Source: an uncultured Roseicyclus sp. (GTDB lineage Bacteria > Pseudomonadota > Alphaproteobacteria > Rhodobacterales > Rhodobacteraceae). Taken from it: DNA of 64,000 bases. Shown one piece after another: positions 47,596-57,401 of this stretch. The stretch's first letter is position 1, and each line of letters opens with the position of its first letter. The translations under genes were made by a program, and so were the position numbers. The stretch is taken from NCBI GenBank assembly GCA_947491935.1, contig CANLLF010000001.1, positions 62,001 through 126,000 on the forward strand, written 5' to 3'. Below the pieces are notes generated by a model that ran no database searches, was not told where the DNA came from, and saw only the letters and a list, made by a program, of their open reading frames with translations.

Positions 47596-47694
47596 TCCCC
47601 GGGGGGTGCCCCGGCGCGGGCTGGTAGCGCTCCCATCATTGTTCCCGGCGCATCGGCCCCTTAAACCGGGGCAACTTGATCCAGGGAGACAGAG

Positions 47695-48585
47695 ATGGGC
47701 ACAGCTGAGCAGGTTGCGAAGATGCAAAAGGGCGCGGGCTTTGTGGCCGCGCTGGACCAATCGGGCGGCTCCACGCCGAAAGCGCTGAAGCTCTACGGGG
47801 TGGACGATGGCGCCTGGTCGTCGGATGCGGAGATGTTCGACCTGATCCACGCCATGCGCGAGCGGATTGCGACCGCCCCGGCCTTCACCGGCGACAAGGT
47901 GATCGGCGCGATCCTGTTCGAGATGACGATGGACCGCGACATCGCGGGCAAACCGGCGGCCGACTATCTCTGGGTCGATCGGGGCGTGGTGCCGTTCCTG
48001 AAGATCGATAAAGGCCTTGAGGATCCCGCCCATGGCGTGCGCAACCTCAAGCCGATCCCGGGCCTGGGTGACACGCTGGATCGTGCGGCGGCCAAGGGCA
48101 TTTTCGGCACCAAGGCGCGTTCCGTGATCGACGCGGCGGATCGCGACGGGATCGCGGGCAATGTCGCGCAGCAATTCCAGGTGGGCGCGGAGGTGCTCGA
48201 CCACGGCATGGTACCCATCATCGAGCCGGAAGTGACGATTTCCATCGCCGACAAGCGTGAGGCGGAGGCGATGCTGCGCGATGCGATCTTGGCGGAACTG
48301 GAGAAGGTGCCCGCTGACCGGCAGGTGATGCTGAAGCTCACCTTGCCCGAAGAGCCGGGATATTATGCGCCGTTGGTGGCCCATCCCCGCGTGATGCGTG
48401 TGGTGGCGCTGTCGGGCGGCTATTCCCGGGACGAGGCGAATGCCCGTCTGGCCGCCAATTCCGGCGTCGTGGCCAGCTTCAGCCGCGCCCTGACCGAAGG
48501 GCTGTCGGCCCAACAATCCGATGACGAATTCAACGGCGCGCTTGAGCGTGTGATTGACGAGATCCGGGCGGCTTCGATCACCTGA
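47695..48585 (+). CDS. fba: Class I fructose-bisphosphate aldolase
   Basis: A 296-residue class I aldolase, which forms a Schiff base with a lysine rather than using a metal. Characteristic segments are AALDQSGGSTPKALKLYG, AILFEMTMD, FLKIDKGLE, and PIIEPEVTI, with a lysine in VMLKLTLPEEPG. It lies 99 bases after pgk, same strand, completing a three-step glycolytic group. Confidence 0.93.
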   Translation: MGTAEQVAKMQKGAGFVAALDQSGGSTPKALKLYGVDDGAWSSDAEMFDLIHAMRERIATAPAFTGDKVIGAILFEMTMDRDIAGKPAADYLWVDRGVVPFLKIDKGLEDPAHGVRNLKPIPGLGDTLDRAAAKGIFGTKARSVIDAADRDGIAGNVAQQFQVGAEVLDHGMVPIIEPEVTISIADKREAEAMLRDAILAELEKVPADRQVMLKLTLPEEPGYYAPLVAHPRVMRVVALSGGYSRDEANARLAANSGVVASFSRALTEGLSAQQSDDEFNGALERVIDEIRAASIT

Positions 48586-48633
48586 TTGGCGTTCGGTCCG
48601 GTCCGGCATCTTAGAATAGCAGCGCCTGGGCCG

Positions 48634-50232
48634 TCAGGATAGCAGCCGCGCAAGGATCGGCATCGGGTCGATCCGTGCGGGCAAGCTGCCGGGAAGGTGG
48701 CTTCGCGATGCGTCGAGCCGGGCGGCGCAATAGGCCCCCGCAATGTCGGGCGCAGGCCCGGTCAGCAGGGTGGCGGCGGTCAGAAGGCGGGCAGTGTCTT
48801 CGGCGAAGCGCCGGGCCTCGGCTTCCTCCGGCGGGCCGGACCAGCGGGCGTCGTGGTCCCGCAGGGCCGCGTCATATGTGGGCTCTTGGCCCGTGGCTGC
48901 GTTCAGCACGGCCCTCAACGCCTCCCCCGCCGCGGGATCACGGGCCAGGCTGCGCAGGATATCGAGGCAGATGACGTTGCCGGAGCCCTCCCAGATCCCG
49001 TTAAGCGGCGCCTCGCGGTAGAGCATCGGAAGCGGCGTGTCTTCGACGTAGCCCATGCCGCCCATGATCTCCATCGCCTCGGAGATCACCCGAACCGCCA
49101 GCTTGTTGTTGAGATACTTGGCCAAGGCCACTGCGATCCGCGCGAAGCTGGCCTGCGCGGGGTCGTCGAAGGCGCGGGCCACGGCGAGGCCAAGGGCGGT
49201 GGCCCCTTCCCAGTCCAGCACCAGATCGGCGAGCAGCGATTGCATCAGCGGCTGATCGATCAGCTGCCGGCCAAACGCGCCGCGGTGTTGCACCCAGTGA
49301 TGCGCGTGGTCGAGCGCGGCGCGCATCAGGCCCGCGGGCGCCATGGCAGTATCGAGGCGCGTGTGATGCACCATGGCGAGGATTGTGGGCACGCCCCGCC
49401 CCTCCGGCCCGATCAATTCCGCCCGTGCCCCGTGATACTCGATTTCCACTGAGGCATTGGCGCGATTGCCGAGCTTGTCCTTCAGCCGCATCAGGTGGAT
49501 CGCGTTCCGCGTCCCGTCCTCCAGCCAGCGGGGCACCAGAAAGCAGGTGAGGCCGTCACCCGTCTGCGCGAGGGTCAGAAACCCGTCGGACATGGGCGCG
49601 GAGCAGAACCATTTATGCCCGGTCAGCCGCCAGCCATCGGCTGTTTTCTCGGCCCGCGTGGTATTGGCGCGCACATCCGAGCCGCCCTGTTTCTCGGTCA
49701 TCGCCATGCCGAGCGTCGCGGCGGTTTTCGCCGCGATCGGCGCGATGGCGGGATCATAGCCCGGATGGGTCAGCTTCGGCAGCCAGTCCGCGGCAACCGC
49801 GCTGTCGCGCAGGGCGGGGATGGCGGCGTAGGTCATCGTCATGGGGCAACAGGTGCCGGGCTCGACCTGCGATTGCTGATAGACCATCGCGGCATGGGTC
49901 ACATGGGTTCCCCCCGTCCACGGGCCGGACGCGTAGCCCGCCGACAGGCCGAGATCGAGGAAGTGGTGGTAGGCGGGATCAAACCGCACCTCGTCCAGAC
50001 GGCGGCCGCCCGCATCGAAGATGCGCAATTCGGGTGAGGTCCGGTTGGCCGCCCGCGCGGCCTCGGCCATCGCGGCGCGCCCCAGATCCTGACCGTAGCG
50101 GGCCAGAACCGACGGATCGCCGCCCGCCGCATGATCGCGCAGCACCGCGTCGCCGGCCCAGAGGTTCCGATCCCCCCGGGCGGGCGGCTGGTTGGAGACG
50201 CTGTGGGTGGGCAGATCGCTTCGGGGCTCCAT
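48634..50232 (-). CDS. aidB: AidB-like acyl-CoA dehydrogenase family protein
   Basis: A 532-residue flavoprotein with the AidB N-terminus (THSVSNQPPARGDRNLW, E. coli THTVFNQPIPL) and CPMTMTYAAIPAL. The core has TEKQGGSDVRANTT and the C-terminal part the catalytic-type EGSGNVICLDILR. E. coli AidB responds to alkylation stress and binds DNA, with weak dehydrogenase activity. ATG 50232 is chosen; ATG 50253 is possible. Convergent with fba. Confidence 0.9.
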   Translation of the reverse strand: MEPRSDLPTHSVSNQPPARGDRNLWAGDAVLRDHAAGGDPSVLARYGQDLGRAAMAEAARAANRTSPELRIFDAGGRRLDEVRFDPAYHHFLDLGLSAGYASGPWTGGTHVTHAAMVYQQSQVEPGTCCPMTMTYAAIPALRDSAVAADWLPKLTHPGYDPAIAPIAAKTAATLGMAMTEKQGGSDVRANTTRAEKTADGWRLTGHKWFCSAPMSDGFLTLAQTGDGLTCFLVPRWLEDGTRNAIHLMRLKDKLGNRANASVEIEYHGARAELIGPEGRGVPTILAMVHHTRLDTAMAPAGLMRAALDHAHHWVQHRGAFGRQLIDQPLMQSLLADLVLDWEGATALGLAVARAFDDPAQASFARIAVALAKYLNNKLAVRVISEAMEIMGGMGYVEDTPLPMLYREAPLNGIWEGSGNVICLDILRSLARDPAAGEALRAVLNAATGQEPTYDAALRDHDARWSGPPEEAEARRFAEDTARLLTAATLLTGPAPDIAGAYCAARLDASRSHLPGSLPARIDPMPILARLLS

Positions 50233-50367
50233 ACCACACAGTTTGCGCCGCATTTCGCGGCCCGTCACCGGGGGATTCACAAACCGGTTGGAATATGCGA
50301 ATCTCCACCCAATCCACCCGACAGAGGTGGCGCGATTTGTGGGCCCGGACGGGCCGGTTGAGGCAAG

Positions 50368-50664
50368 ATGATGTGGCGTACCCTTTCCCTGACCCGGGCC
50401 ATCATACCCGGGCTTCTGTTCCTTGTGGGCTTCTACTTCACCTTCACGGCGGTGCAGGGGAATAACGGGCTGTTCCAGCGGATTCAGATCGAGGCCGAGC
50501 GCGACCGGCTGGCCGATGAACTGGCGCGGATGGAGATGCAGGTGGCGCGGATGGAAATCCTGACGCTGCGCCTGTCCGACGATTATCTGGATATGGACCT
50601 GTTGGACGAACGCGTGCGCAACGTTCTGGGCTATGCCCGGCCCGACGAAATCGTCCTGCCCTGA
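50368..50664 (+). CDS. FtsB/DivIC-type septum formation initiator
   Basis: A 98-residue bitopic protein with one N-terminal helix (IIPGLLFLVGFYFTFTAVQ) followed by a coiled coil (RIQIEAERDRLADELARMEM) and an LDERVRNVLGYARPDE end, the pattern of FtsB/DivIC. It helps FtsL and FtsQ recruit late divisome proteins. Two ATGs at 50368 and 50371 follow a GAGG site; the second has the better spacing. In many Rhodobacteraceae it stands next to pdhA, as here. Confidence 0.86.
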   Translation: MMWRTLSLTRAIIPGLLFLVGFYFTFTAVQGNNGLFQRIQIEAERDRLADELARMEMQVARMEILTLRLSDDYLDMDLLDERVRNVLGYARPDEIVLP

Positions 50665-50708
50665 CCCGACCCCGCCCTGACCCGACACCACCCTATCGGC
50701 ACAACGCA

Positions 50709-50735
50709 AAACGCCGACCCAATGGGCCGGCGTTT
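50709..50735. terminator. Bidirectional rho-independent terminator
   Basis: AAACGCCGACCC at 50709-50720 pairs with GGGCCGGCGTTT at 50724-50735 with one mismatch and loop AAT. It is between the convergent FtsB-like and VPLPA-CTERM genes. The minus strand reads TTTTGCGTT after the stem, and the plus strand ends in TTT. Confidence 0.75.
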
Positions 50736-50764
50736 CGAGGAACTCCGAGATCGGCTGTGCCGGA

Positions 50765-51466
50765 TCAGGCGGCCTTGCGGCGGCGGCGCATCACGGCCAG
50801 CCCGCCGATACCGGCCAGCAGCAGCAGGCCACCGGCCGGAAGCGGCACGGGGGCGACCTCGATATTGTCGAGGCCCCATCCGATGTTCCGGTTGTTGCCG
50901 GGTGTGCTGCCGTTGATCACGATCGTGTCGAGGCGCAGATCCGCGAACGAGAAGCCGACGGCGTTTGCGTCGCCCGTCGGGTCTTCACCCGGTCCGGCGA
51001 CATCACCCGAGAAGCGCGTCAGGCTGCCCACGAGGGCCCCGTCGAGGAACGCTTTGACGGAGAAGGTCTCGACATCCTGCCCATTCCCGCCACGCCCATC
51101 GATATCGGCGATCTGGAACGAGATACCGCCAATGTCGCCCTCATCGAACGTCATCGTCAGGCCGGTATCCCCGCCGCCGATGAAATCGCCGGTCAGGAAG
51201 GTGGTGCCGAACACGCCCAGGGGCTGCGGCTGATCGTTGGGCACGAAGCCGTCGGTCGGGTTGCCACCGCCGCCGCCGACACGCACCAGTTGCAAGTGGT
51301 CATCGTTCGGCCCGGCTTCGAAGTTGATGCCGCCAAGCGAATAATTGGTACCGACATGCAGGCTGTTTTGCCCGCCACCGAGGGTTCCCTCAAAATCGAC
51401 GGGCGTTGCGTGTAGGGCAGTTGCGGCAAGCGCGAACGCGCCTGCTGTCACAATGGTCTTCAACAT
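50765..51466 (-). CDS. Second VPLPA-CTERM sorted protein
   Basis: A 233-residue protein with a signal peptide (MLKTIVTAGAFALAATALHA) and a C-terminal sorting signal: VPLPAGG, a hydrophobic helix (LLLLAGIGGLAVM) and RRRRKAA. The mature domain is beta-rich, with FEGTLGGGQNS, a glycine-rich GGGGGNPTDGF stretch and IDGRGGNGQDVETFSVKAF; it may bind carbohydrate. ATG 51466 has GGAGA 6 bases upstream. It is a substrate for the same sorting system as 13892-14518; the exosortase is not in the window. Confidence 0.82.
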   Translation of the reverse strand: MLKTIVTAGAFALAATALHATPVDFEGTLGGGQNSLHVGTNYSLGGINFEAGPNDDHLQLVRVGGGGGNPTDGFVPNDQPQPLGVFGTTFLTGDFIGGGDTGLTMTFDEGDIGGISFQIADIDGRGGNGQDVETFSVKAFLDGALVGSLTRFSGDVAGPGEDPTGDANAVGFSFADLRLDTIVINGSTPGNNRNIGWGLDNIEVAPVPLPAGGLLLLAGIGGLAVMRRRRKAA

Positions 51467-51840
51467 GAAACTCTCCATTCGCAGCCCACTTGGGCCAAAA
51501 TAATACGACACTCCGGGCACCAACGAATCTGTCGGGCCCGGTTACGCCTCGGCACCTTAATGTGTTTTGAGCAAAATTTTAAGCAAAGCTTTGGAAACAA
51601 TCGGCTGCAATGGCAGGCGATTGCGCGGAAATGGCGTCCCGCGCGACGACACGGGCGACCCTGCCGGATATGGAGATGCGGGTGACCGGCCCGAATTCGG
51701 CGCATCCATCCCGGTGCATAGCGGGTCTGTTCCCCTGCGTCAGCATTACCGCGAGACTCCGCGCGCCAGCTCTGATAATAGATTGTTCAACGTTAAACTA
51801 TTCCCGAAAGGGGCCCGTTACTGGGAAGGAGTGGCGCAGA
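51467..51840. promoter_or_regulatory. 374-base divergent region between the VPLPA gene and pdhA, with a palindrome at 51785-51798
   Basis: No gene is supported here. The segment near 51560-51600 is AT-rich with TTTTGAGCAAAA and TTTTAAGCAAAG in tandem. GTTCAACGTTAAAC at 51785-51798 is a near-perfect palindrome 42 bases before the pdhA ATG and has the symmetry of a LacI-type operator, though it is not the same as the gap sites. Probably it holds the promoters of both genes. Confidence 0.45.
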
Positions 51841-52869
51841 ATGGCTGCACGCAAGACGACTGCCAAATCAGATGCGAAGCCGAATGTCTCGGCGGACGAG
51901 CTGAAGGAATATTACCGCGAGATGCTGCTGATCCGGCGCTTTGAAGAGAAAGCCGGTCAGCTTTACGGCATGGGCCTGATCGGGGGGTTCTGCCACCTCT
52001 ATATCGGACAGGAAGCGGTTGTTGTGGGGCTGGAAGCCGCGGCGGAGGAAGGCGACAAGCGCATCACCTCCTACCGCGACCACGGCCACATGCTGGCCTG
52101 CGGCATGGACCCCAAGGGCGTCATGGCCGAGCTGACGGGCCGCGAGGGCGGCTATTCCAAGGGCAAGGGCGGCTCCATGCACATGTTCTCGAAAGAGAAA
52201 CATTTCTACGGCGGGCACGGGATTGTTGCCGCGCAGGTGCCGATCGGGGCCGGTCTGGCCTTCGCCGACAAGTATCTGGGCAATGACCGCGTGACCTTCA
52301 CCTATTTCGGTGACGGCGCGGCGAACCAGGGCCAGGTCTATGAAAGCTACAACATGGCCGAGCTGTGGGACCTGCCGGTGATTTTCGTGATCGAAAACAA
52401 CCAATACGCCATGGGCACCTCGACGAAACGCTCCACCAAATCGCCGTCTTACTGGGAACGCGGGGCCGCCTACGGCATTCCCGGTGAAGAAGTGGACGGG
52501 ATGGATGTGCTGGCCGTAAAGGCCGCCGGTGAAAAGGCTGTGGCCCACTGCCGCGCGGGCAAGGGCCCGTATATCCTGGAGATCAAGACCTACCGCTATC
52601 GCGGCCATTCCATGTCGGACCCGGCAAAGTACCGGACCCGGGAGGAGGTACAGGAGATGCGCGAGAAGCGCGATGCCATCGAACATGTGCGCCAGATGCT
52701 GCTGACCGGGGGCCATGCCTCGGAAGAGGACCTCAAGGCCATCGACAAGGAAATCAAGGAGATCGTCAACGAGGCCGCCGAATTCTCCAAGGAGAGCCCC
52801 GAGCCCGCGCTGGAGGAGCTCTGGACGGACATCTACGCGGAAGAGGTTCCGCAAGGGGAGGCTGTGTAA
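51841..52869 (+). CDS. pdhA: Pyruvate dehydrogenase E1 alpha
   Basis: The 342-residue alpha subunit of the E1 heterotetramer, which decarboxylates pyruvate with thiamine diphosphate. The thiamine-diphosphate motif is GDGAANQGQVYESYNMA and the regulatory loop region is YRYRGHSMSDPAKYRTREE. AAGGAG lies 10 bases before ATG 51841; the frame is open upstream but without a site. pdhB starts at the next base after its stop. Confidence 0.96.
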   Translation: MAARKTTAKSDAKPNVSADELKEYYREMLLIRRFEEKAGQLYGMGLIGGFCHLYIGQEAVVVGLEAAAEEGDKRITSYRDHGHMLACGMDPKGVMAELTGREGGYSKGKGGSMHMFSKEKHFYGGHGIVAAQVPIGAGLAFADKYLGNDRVTFTYFGDGAANQGQVYESYNMAELWDLPVIFVIENNQYAMGTSTKRSTKSPSYWERGAAYGIPGEEVDGMDVLAVKAAGEKAVAHCRAGKGPYILEIKTYRYRGHSMSDPAKYRTREEVQEMREKRDAIEHVRQMLLTGGHASEEDLKAIDKEIKEIVNEAAEFSKESPEPALEELWTDIYAEEVPQGEAV

Positions 52870-54249
52870 ATGGCGACTGAAATTCTGATGCCCGCCCTCT
52901 CCCCCACCATGGAAGAAGGCACGCTGGCCAAGTGGCTGGTGAAGGAGGGCGACACCGTCCAATCCGGCGACATCCTGGCCGAGATCGAAACCGACAAGGC
53001 GACGATGGAATTCGAAGCCGTCGATGAGGGTGTGATCGGCAAGATCCTGATCGAGGAAGGCACCGAAGGCGTGAAGGTGAACACCGCCATCGCGATCATT
53101 GGGGAAGAGGGCGAGGATATGTCGGACGCCTCCGCCAGCGCGCCCGCCGAGCCCGCATCCGATGATGCGGACGCGGCCGAAGCCGAGGCGCCTGCCCCCG
53201 CGGCCGCCGCAAGCGCGCCCGCCGCGCCCAAGGCCGACACGACGCCGGATTGGCCGGACGGCACCGCGATGAAGACGCAGACGGTGCGCGAAGCTTTGCG
53301 CGACGCGATGTCCGAAGAGATGCGCGCCGATGAGGGTGTGTTCGTGATGGGCGAGGAGGTTGCCGAATATAATGGGGCCTACAAGATCACTCAGGGCATG
53401 CTGGACGAATTCGGCCCGAAACGCGTGATCGACACGCCGATCACCGAACATGGCTTTGCCGGGATCGGGGTTGGCGCCGCCTTTGGCGGGCTGAAACCGA
53501 TCGTCGAGTTCATGACGTTCAACTTCGCCATGCAAGCCATTGACCACATTATCAATTCGGCCGCGAAAACGCTCTATATGTCGGGTGGTCAGATGGGCGC
53601 GCCGATGGTCTTCCGGGGCCCCAACGGCGCCGCCGCCCGCGTGGGCGCGCAGCACTCTCAGGACTACGCCGCGTGGTACAGCCAGATCCCCGGCCTGAAA
53701 GTGGTGATGCCGTATTCGGCAGCGGATGCCAAAGGCCTGTTGAAAACCGCGATCCGCGATCCGAACCCGGTGATCTTCCTTGAAAACGAGATCCTCTATG
53801 GCCGCTCCTTCGACGTGCCGGACCTGGACGATTTCACCGTACCGTTCGGCAAGGCGAAGATCTGGCGCGAGGGCGCGGATGTGACCATCGTGTCCTTCGG
53901 CATCGGCATGACCTACGCGCTCGAAGCCGCCGAGAAGCTCGCCGAAGAGGGCATCGAGGCCGAGGTGATCGACCTGCGCACCCTGCGCCCGCTCGACTAC
54001 GACACGCTGCTGGCGTCCGTCATGAAAACCAATCGCTGCGTGACCGTTGAGGAAGGCTTCCCCGTCTGCTCCATCGGCAACCACCTCAGCGCCTACCTGA
54101 TGCAAAACGCGTTTGATTACCTCGACGCGCCGGTCATCAATTGCACCGGCAAGGACGTGCCGATGCCCTATGCCGCCAACCTGGAACGCCACGCGCTGAT
54201 CACGACGGACGAGGTGGTCGCGGCGTGCAAGCAGGTGACCTACCGCTGA
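52870..54249 (+). CDS. pdhB: Pyruvate dehydrogenase E1 beta with N-terminal lipoyl domain
   Basis: A 459-residue E1 beta. Residues 1-80 are a lipoyl domain ([20 protein letters not shown] and the modified lysine in ETDKATMEF), then an Ala/Pro linker, then the transketolase-like E1 beta core ([21 protein letters not shown]). The lipoyl domain is nearly identical to that of pdhC. This fused form is typical of alphaproteobacteria. The gene begins directly after the pdhA stop. Confidence 0.96.
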   Translation: MATEILMPALSPTMEEGTLAKWLVKEGDTVQSGDILAEIETDKATMEFEAVDEGVIGKILIEEGTEGVKVNTAIAIIGEEGEDMSDASASAPAEPASDDADAAEAEAPAPAAAASAPAAPKADTTPDWPDGTAMKTQTVREALRDAMSEEMRADEGVFVMGEEVAEYNGAYKITQGMLDEFGPKRVIDTPITEHGFAGIGVGAAFGGLKPIVEFMTFNFAMQAIDHIINSAAKTLYMSGGQMGAPMVFRGPNGAAARVGAQHSQDYAAWYSQIPGLKVVMPYSAADAKGLLKTAIRDPNPVIFLENEILYGRSFDVPDLDDFTVPFGKAKIWREGADVTIVSFGIGMTYALEAAEKLAEEGIEAEVIDLRTLRPLDYDTLLASVMKTNRCVTVEEGFPVCSIGNHLSAYLMQNAFDYLDAPVINCTGKDVPMPYAANLERHALITTDEVVAACKQVTYR

Positions 54250-54500
54250 TGCGCATCATGGGCAAAAATGGCTCCGCTGACGCCTACCGCGTCGCCGTCG
54301 ACCTTGACGGCGCGCAGGTGGTGGCGCTGGTGCCCGACGCGCTGCTGTCCCAGCAATACGGGACCGACGCGAAGGTGAGCCATGAACACGCCTATGAATG
54401 GATCGCCGCCCAACAGCACGATCTGAATGACGCCATCACGGCCTTGAAACAAGGCGCCGCCCCGCGCGCGCCGTTCACGACTATCACGCTCGAAAGCTGA
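54249..54500 (+). CDS. Small protein between pdhB and pdhC
   Basis: An 83-residue protein whose ATG 54249 overlaps the pdhB stop (TGATG), so it is coupled. It has [32 protein letters not shown] and a TTITLES end, reminiscent of DUF1488-like proteins (DAL and repeated helix-strand pattern), though the match is weak. It has no membrane segment. Whether it modulates the complex is not known. Confidence 0.6.
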   Translation: MRIMGKNGSADAYRVAVDLDGAQVVALVPDALLSQQYGTDAKVSHEHAYEWIAAQQHDLNDAITALKQGAAPRAPFTTITLES

Positions 54501-54523
54501 GCGAAGATCGGGAGAGAGACCCC

Positions 54524-55846
54524 ATGCCGACCGAAATCCTCATGCCCGCCCTGTCCCCCACGATGGAGGAGGGCACGCTGGCCAAATGGCTCGTGAAGGA
54601 AGGTGACACCGTGAATTCCGGCGACCTCCTGGCCGAGATCGAAACCGACAAGGCCACGATGGAATTCGAAGCCGTCGATGAGGGTGTGATCGGCAAGATC
54701 CTCATCGCCGAGGGCACCGAGAATGTGAAGGTCAACACCGCGATTGCGCTGATCGGCGAGGAGGGCGAGGACTTCTCGGCCGCGCCCTCTGCCGCTGCAC
54801 CGGCGTCAGAGCCAAGCGCACCGGCGGCAGACGCAGCCGCCGAGGCGGCTCCCGCAGGGGGCTCCGAGGCGGCTGCCCCCGCGCCCGCCGCCCCGAAAGG
54901 CGGCGACGGCAATCGCATCTTCGCCTCCCCCCTTGCCCGCCGCATCGCCAAGGACAAGGGCCTCGATCTGAGCCAGATCAAAGGCTCCGGGCCCCATGGG
55001 CGTATCATCAAGGCGGATGTCGAAAACGCGCAGCCCGGTGCCGCCAAATCCGCGGCCGCGGCCGCGTCCGAGGCGCCGAAAGCCGCCGCGCCAGCGGGTG
55101 GTGCCATGCCCACCGGCCCGAGCGCCGAGCAGGTTCTCAAGATGTATGAGGGCCGCGAATTCGAAGAGGTCAAACTCAACGGGATGCGCAAGACGGTCGC
55201 CGCCCGTCTCACCGAGGCCAAGCAGACCATCCCGCATTTCTACCTGCGCCGCGACATCCAGCTCGACGCGCTGCTGAAATTCCGCTCCCAGCTCAACAAG
55301 CAGCTGGAGCCGCGCGGCGTGAAACTCTCGGTCAATGACTTCGTCATCAAGGCCTGCGCCCTTGCGCTGCAAGCCGTCCCCGATGCCAATGCCGTCTGGG
55401 CGGGCGACCGGATGATCAAGCTCAAGCCCTCCGATGTGGCCGTCGCCGTGGCCGTCGAGGGCGGTCTCTTCACCCCCGTCCTCAAGGACAGCGACACCAA
55501 GAGCCTCTCGGCGCTCTCCGCCGAGATGAAGGACCTTGCAGGACGTGCCCGTGACGGAAAGCTGGCCCCGCATGAATATGTCGGCGGGTCCTTTGCGATC
55601 TCGAATCTGGGCATGTTCGGGATCGAGAATTTCGACGCCGTCATCAACCCGCCCCATGGCGCGATCCTTGCGGTCGGCGCGGGCGTCAAGAAGCCGGTTG
55701 TGGGCGAAGATGGCGAATTGGCCGTGGCGACCGTGATGTCCACCACGCTCAGCGTCGATCACCGCGTCATCGACGGGGCGCTGGGGGCACAGCTGCTTCA
55801 GGCGATCAAGGAAAACCTTGAGAACCCGATGGTGATGCTGGCCTGA
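54524..55846 (+). CDS. pdhC: Dihydrolipoamide acetyltransferase, PDH E2
   Basis: The 440-residue E2 core. One lipoyl domain (residues 1-80, ETDKATMEF), an Ala/Pro linker, a peripheral subunit-binding domain ([30 protein letters not shown]), then the acetyltransferase with [32 protein letters not shown] and catalytic [10 protein letters not shown]. It follows the small gene by 23 bases. lpd (E3) is not in the window. Confidence 0.96.
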   Translation: MPTEILMPALSPTMEEGTLAKWLVKEGDTVNSGDLLAEIETDKATMEFEAVDEGVIGKILIAEGTENVKVNTAIALIGEEGEDFSAAPSAAAPASEPSAPAADAAAEAAPAGGSEAAAPAPAAPKGGDGNRIFASPLARRIAKDKGLDLSQIKGSGPHGRIIKADVENAQPGAAKSAAAAASEAPKAAAPAGGAMPTGPSAEQVLKMYEGREFEEVKLNGMRKTVAARLTEAKQTIPHFYLRRDIQLDALLKFRSQLNKQLEPRGVKLSVNDFVIKACALALQAVPDANAVWAGDRMIKLKPSDVAVAVAVEGGLFTPVLKDSDTKSLSALSAEMKDLAGRARDGKLAPHEYVGGSFAISNLGMFGIENFDAVINPPHGAILAVGAGVKKPVVGEDGELAVATVMSTTLSVDHRVIDGALGAQLLQAIKENLENPMVMLA

Positions 55847-55967
55847 CCGCCAGCGCGTGGACCCTTTTGGCAAGGTAACCGGGCGCCGAATCCGGCGTCC
55901 GGCATCAATCGTGAAATCGCTGTGAAAGCGAGGCGGGTTTTCCTGACCTGACCGCCTCACGGCCCCA

Positions 55968-55994
55968 TGTTACCGCTAGGTCAACCGCTATTTC
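55968..55994. promoter_or_regulatory. Operator-like sites upstream of the CBU_0592-like gene
   Basis: TGTTACCGCTAGGT at 55968-55981 matches the gap operator in its left arm and core, and TCAACCGCTATTTC at 55981-55994 repeats CCGCTA 12 bases on. They end 21 bases before the GTG start at 56016, overlapping a likely promoter. Confidence 0.5.
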
Positions 55995-56015
55995 GCGGCA
56001 ATTGGTGGGTACGAC

Positions 56016-56300
56016 GTGGCACATTTCTATTTGAGCGATCTTGATTTCATAACCATCTGCCGCGCGCTCGGCCTGGTCGGCTTTGCCATCTACGTCATCG
56101 GGTTCTTTTGCTTGTCCGTCGGCAAACTCGACAGCAGCAGACCGCTCTATTTCGCGATGGTCTTCGTTGCCTCAAGCTGCGTGATGATGTCCCTCTGGGC
56201 CGATTTCAACCTCGCGGCGGCCCTGATCCAGGGCTTCTACATCGCCATGTCGCTGGGGGGCATGTTCCTGCGCCGGAACCGGCTTACCCAAACCGTCTAG
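56016..56300 (+). CDS. CBU_0592-like small membrane protein
   Basis: A 94-residue protein from GTG 56016 with three hydrophobic segments: ALGLVGFAIYVIGFFCLS, LYFAMVFVASSCVMMSLW and FNLAAALIQGFYIAMSLGGM. The order matches the CBU_0592-like domain, a family of unknown function. GTG is the only start with a nearby GGTGGGT. It ends 4 bases into the convergent YdeI-family gene. Confidence 0.7.
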   Translation: MAHFYLSDLDFITICRALGLVGFAIYVIGFFCLSVGKLDSSRPLYFAMVFVASSCVMMSLWADFNLAAALIQGFYIAMSLGGMFLRRNRLTQTV

Positions 56301-56866
56301 CGCCGGAAGATCGACGGGCGCAGGCCCGCCGCCGCGCTTTGCGCCACATCGTCAATGCGCCGCGCCCGTGTCGGCGCGGTTTTTGCCGTCTTGATCCATT
56401 CCAGCGTGCCGCGCTTCACCGATCGCGGATAGGTGTCCCACGTGGCCCTCGCGTCCCCCAGGGCCTTGGCGAGGTCATCGGGCACCTCCAGCCGCTCGAC
56501 ATCATCGAGAAAGCCCCACATGCCGTTGGCCTCGGCCGCCGCGATCTTGGCCTCTCCCGCCGGCGTCATCCGCCCCTCTGCCCGCATCCGCGCCACAATC
56601 TCCTTGTTGACGGCCGACCAGGCGGACGTCTCCTTGCGCGGCGCGATCCGGTGTTTCATCCGGTCCTTGTCCAGCCCCGCAACCTGCGCATCGATCCAGC
56701 CCCAGCAGATCAGCTCCTCGATCGCCTCGGCCCAGGGCAGGTAGTCGGGATGGTGCTTCTTGTAGGTGGCCAACCAGACATTCCCGGTTTTCGTATTGTG
56801 ATTTTCTTTCAACCACTTACGAAGTTGTGCAAGCTTGCACACGGTGACAAGCTCGGCCTCAGGCAC
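56297..56866 (-). CDS. YdeI/OmpD-associated family protein
   Basis: A 189-residue soluble protein of the YdeI family: CWGWIDAQVAGLDKDRMKHRIAPRK, AWSAVNKEIVARM, and a C-terminal basic tail (TYPRSVKRGTLEWIKTAKT). Family members are of unclear function; E. coli YdeI is stress-linked. GTG 56866 (VPEAELVTV) is chosen because GGGAG lies 8 bases upstream and it gives the family N-terminus; an ATG at 56920 would overlap rluE much more. It overlaps rluE by 8 bases. Confidence 0.82.
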   Translation of the reverse strand: MPEAELVTVCKLAQLRKWLKENHNTKTGNVWLATYKKHHPDYLPWAEAIEELICWGWIDAQVAGLDKDRMKHRIAPRKETSAWSAVNKEIVARMRAEGRMTPAGEAKIAAAEANGMWGFLDDVERLEVPDDLAKALGDARATWDTYPRSVKRGTLEWIKTAKTAPTRARRIDDVAQSAAAGLRPSIFRR

Positions 56867-57401
56867 CCACAATCTCCCGCCATTTGCCTGGGGGCAGATC
56901 GGCCAAATCATGGGGGCCAATCGACCAGCGCAGCAGCCGGATCACCGGGAAGCCCACCGCCGCGCACATGCGCCTGACCTGCCGGTTCCTGCCCTCCGTC
57001 AGGGTCAGCTTCACCCAGCTATCGGTGATCGATTTGCGGATGCGCACGGGTGGGTCACGATCCCAGATCCAGTCGGGCGTGGGGACGGCTTCCGCCCCGG
57101 CGGGCGCCGTGCGCCCGTCCTTGAGATCCACGCCTGCGCGCAGGCGGACAAGGGCTGCGTCATCGGGCACGCCTTCGACGAGGGCGTAGTAAACCTTGGG
57201 GGACTTGTATTTCGGCGAGGATATGCGCGCCTGTAGTCCGCCATCATCTGTGAGCAGGAGCAGGCCCTCGCTGTCTCGGTCAAGGCGGCCCGCGGCGTAG
57301 ACGCCCTTGGGCAGGCCGAAGCCGTCCAGCGCGGGCCAGCCGCCTTCGGAGGTGAATTGGCTGAGCACGTTCATCGGCTTGTTGAAGGCGATCAGCGTCA
57401 T
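56859..57401 (-). CDS. rluE: RsuA/RluE-type rRNA pseudouridine synthase
   Basis: A 180-residue pseudouridine synthase of the RsuA/RluB/E/F group without an S4 domain, which fits RluE (23S position 2457). The catalytic aspartate is in GRLDRDSEGLLLLT; KLTLTEGRNRQVRRMC is the second family motif. ATG 57401 overlaps the stop of the upstream membrane gene (ATGA), and GGAGG lies 10 bases upstream. The assignment to RluE rather than RluF or RsuA rests on length and KPMNVLSQF. Confidence 0.87.
   Translation of the reverse strand: MTLIAFNKPMNVLSQFTSEGGWPALDGFGLPKGVYAAGRLDRDSEGLLLLTDDGGLQARISSPKYKSPKVYYALVEGVPDDAALVRLRAGVDLKDGRTAPAGAEAVPTPDWIWDRDPPVRIRKSITDSWVKLTLTEGRNRQVRRMCAAVGFPVIRLLRWSIGPHDLADLPPGKWREIVGA

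Noticed and set aside
46309-48609. A 766-codon open frame on the minus strand opposite pgk and fba
   Set aside because: It mirrors the codon pattern of two well-conserved enzymes and has no recognisable domain; long antisense frames are common in GC-rich genomes.
51868-54192. A 774-codon open frame opposite pdhA and pdhB
   Set aside because: The product is histidine- and glycine-rich with no family motif, as expected of a shadow of highly conserved PDH genes.
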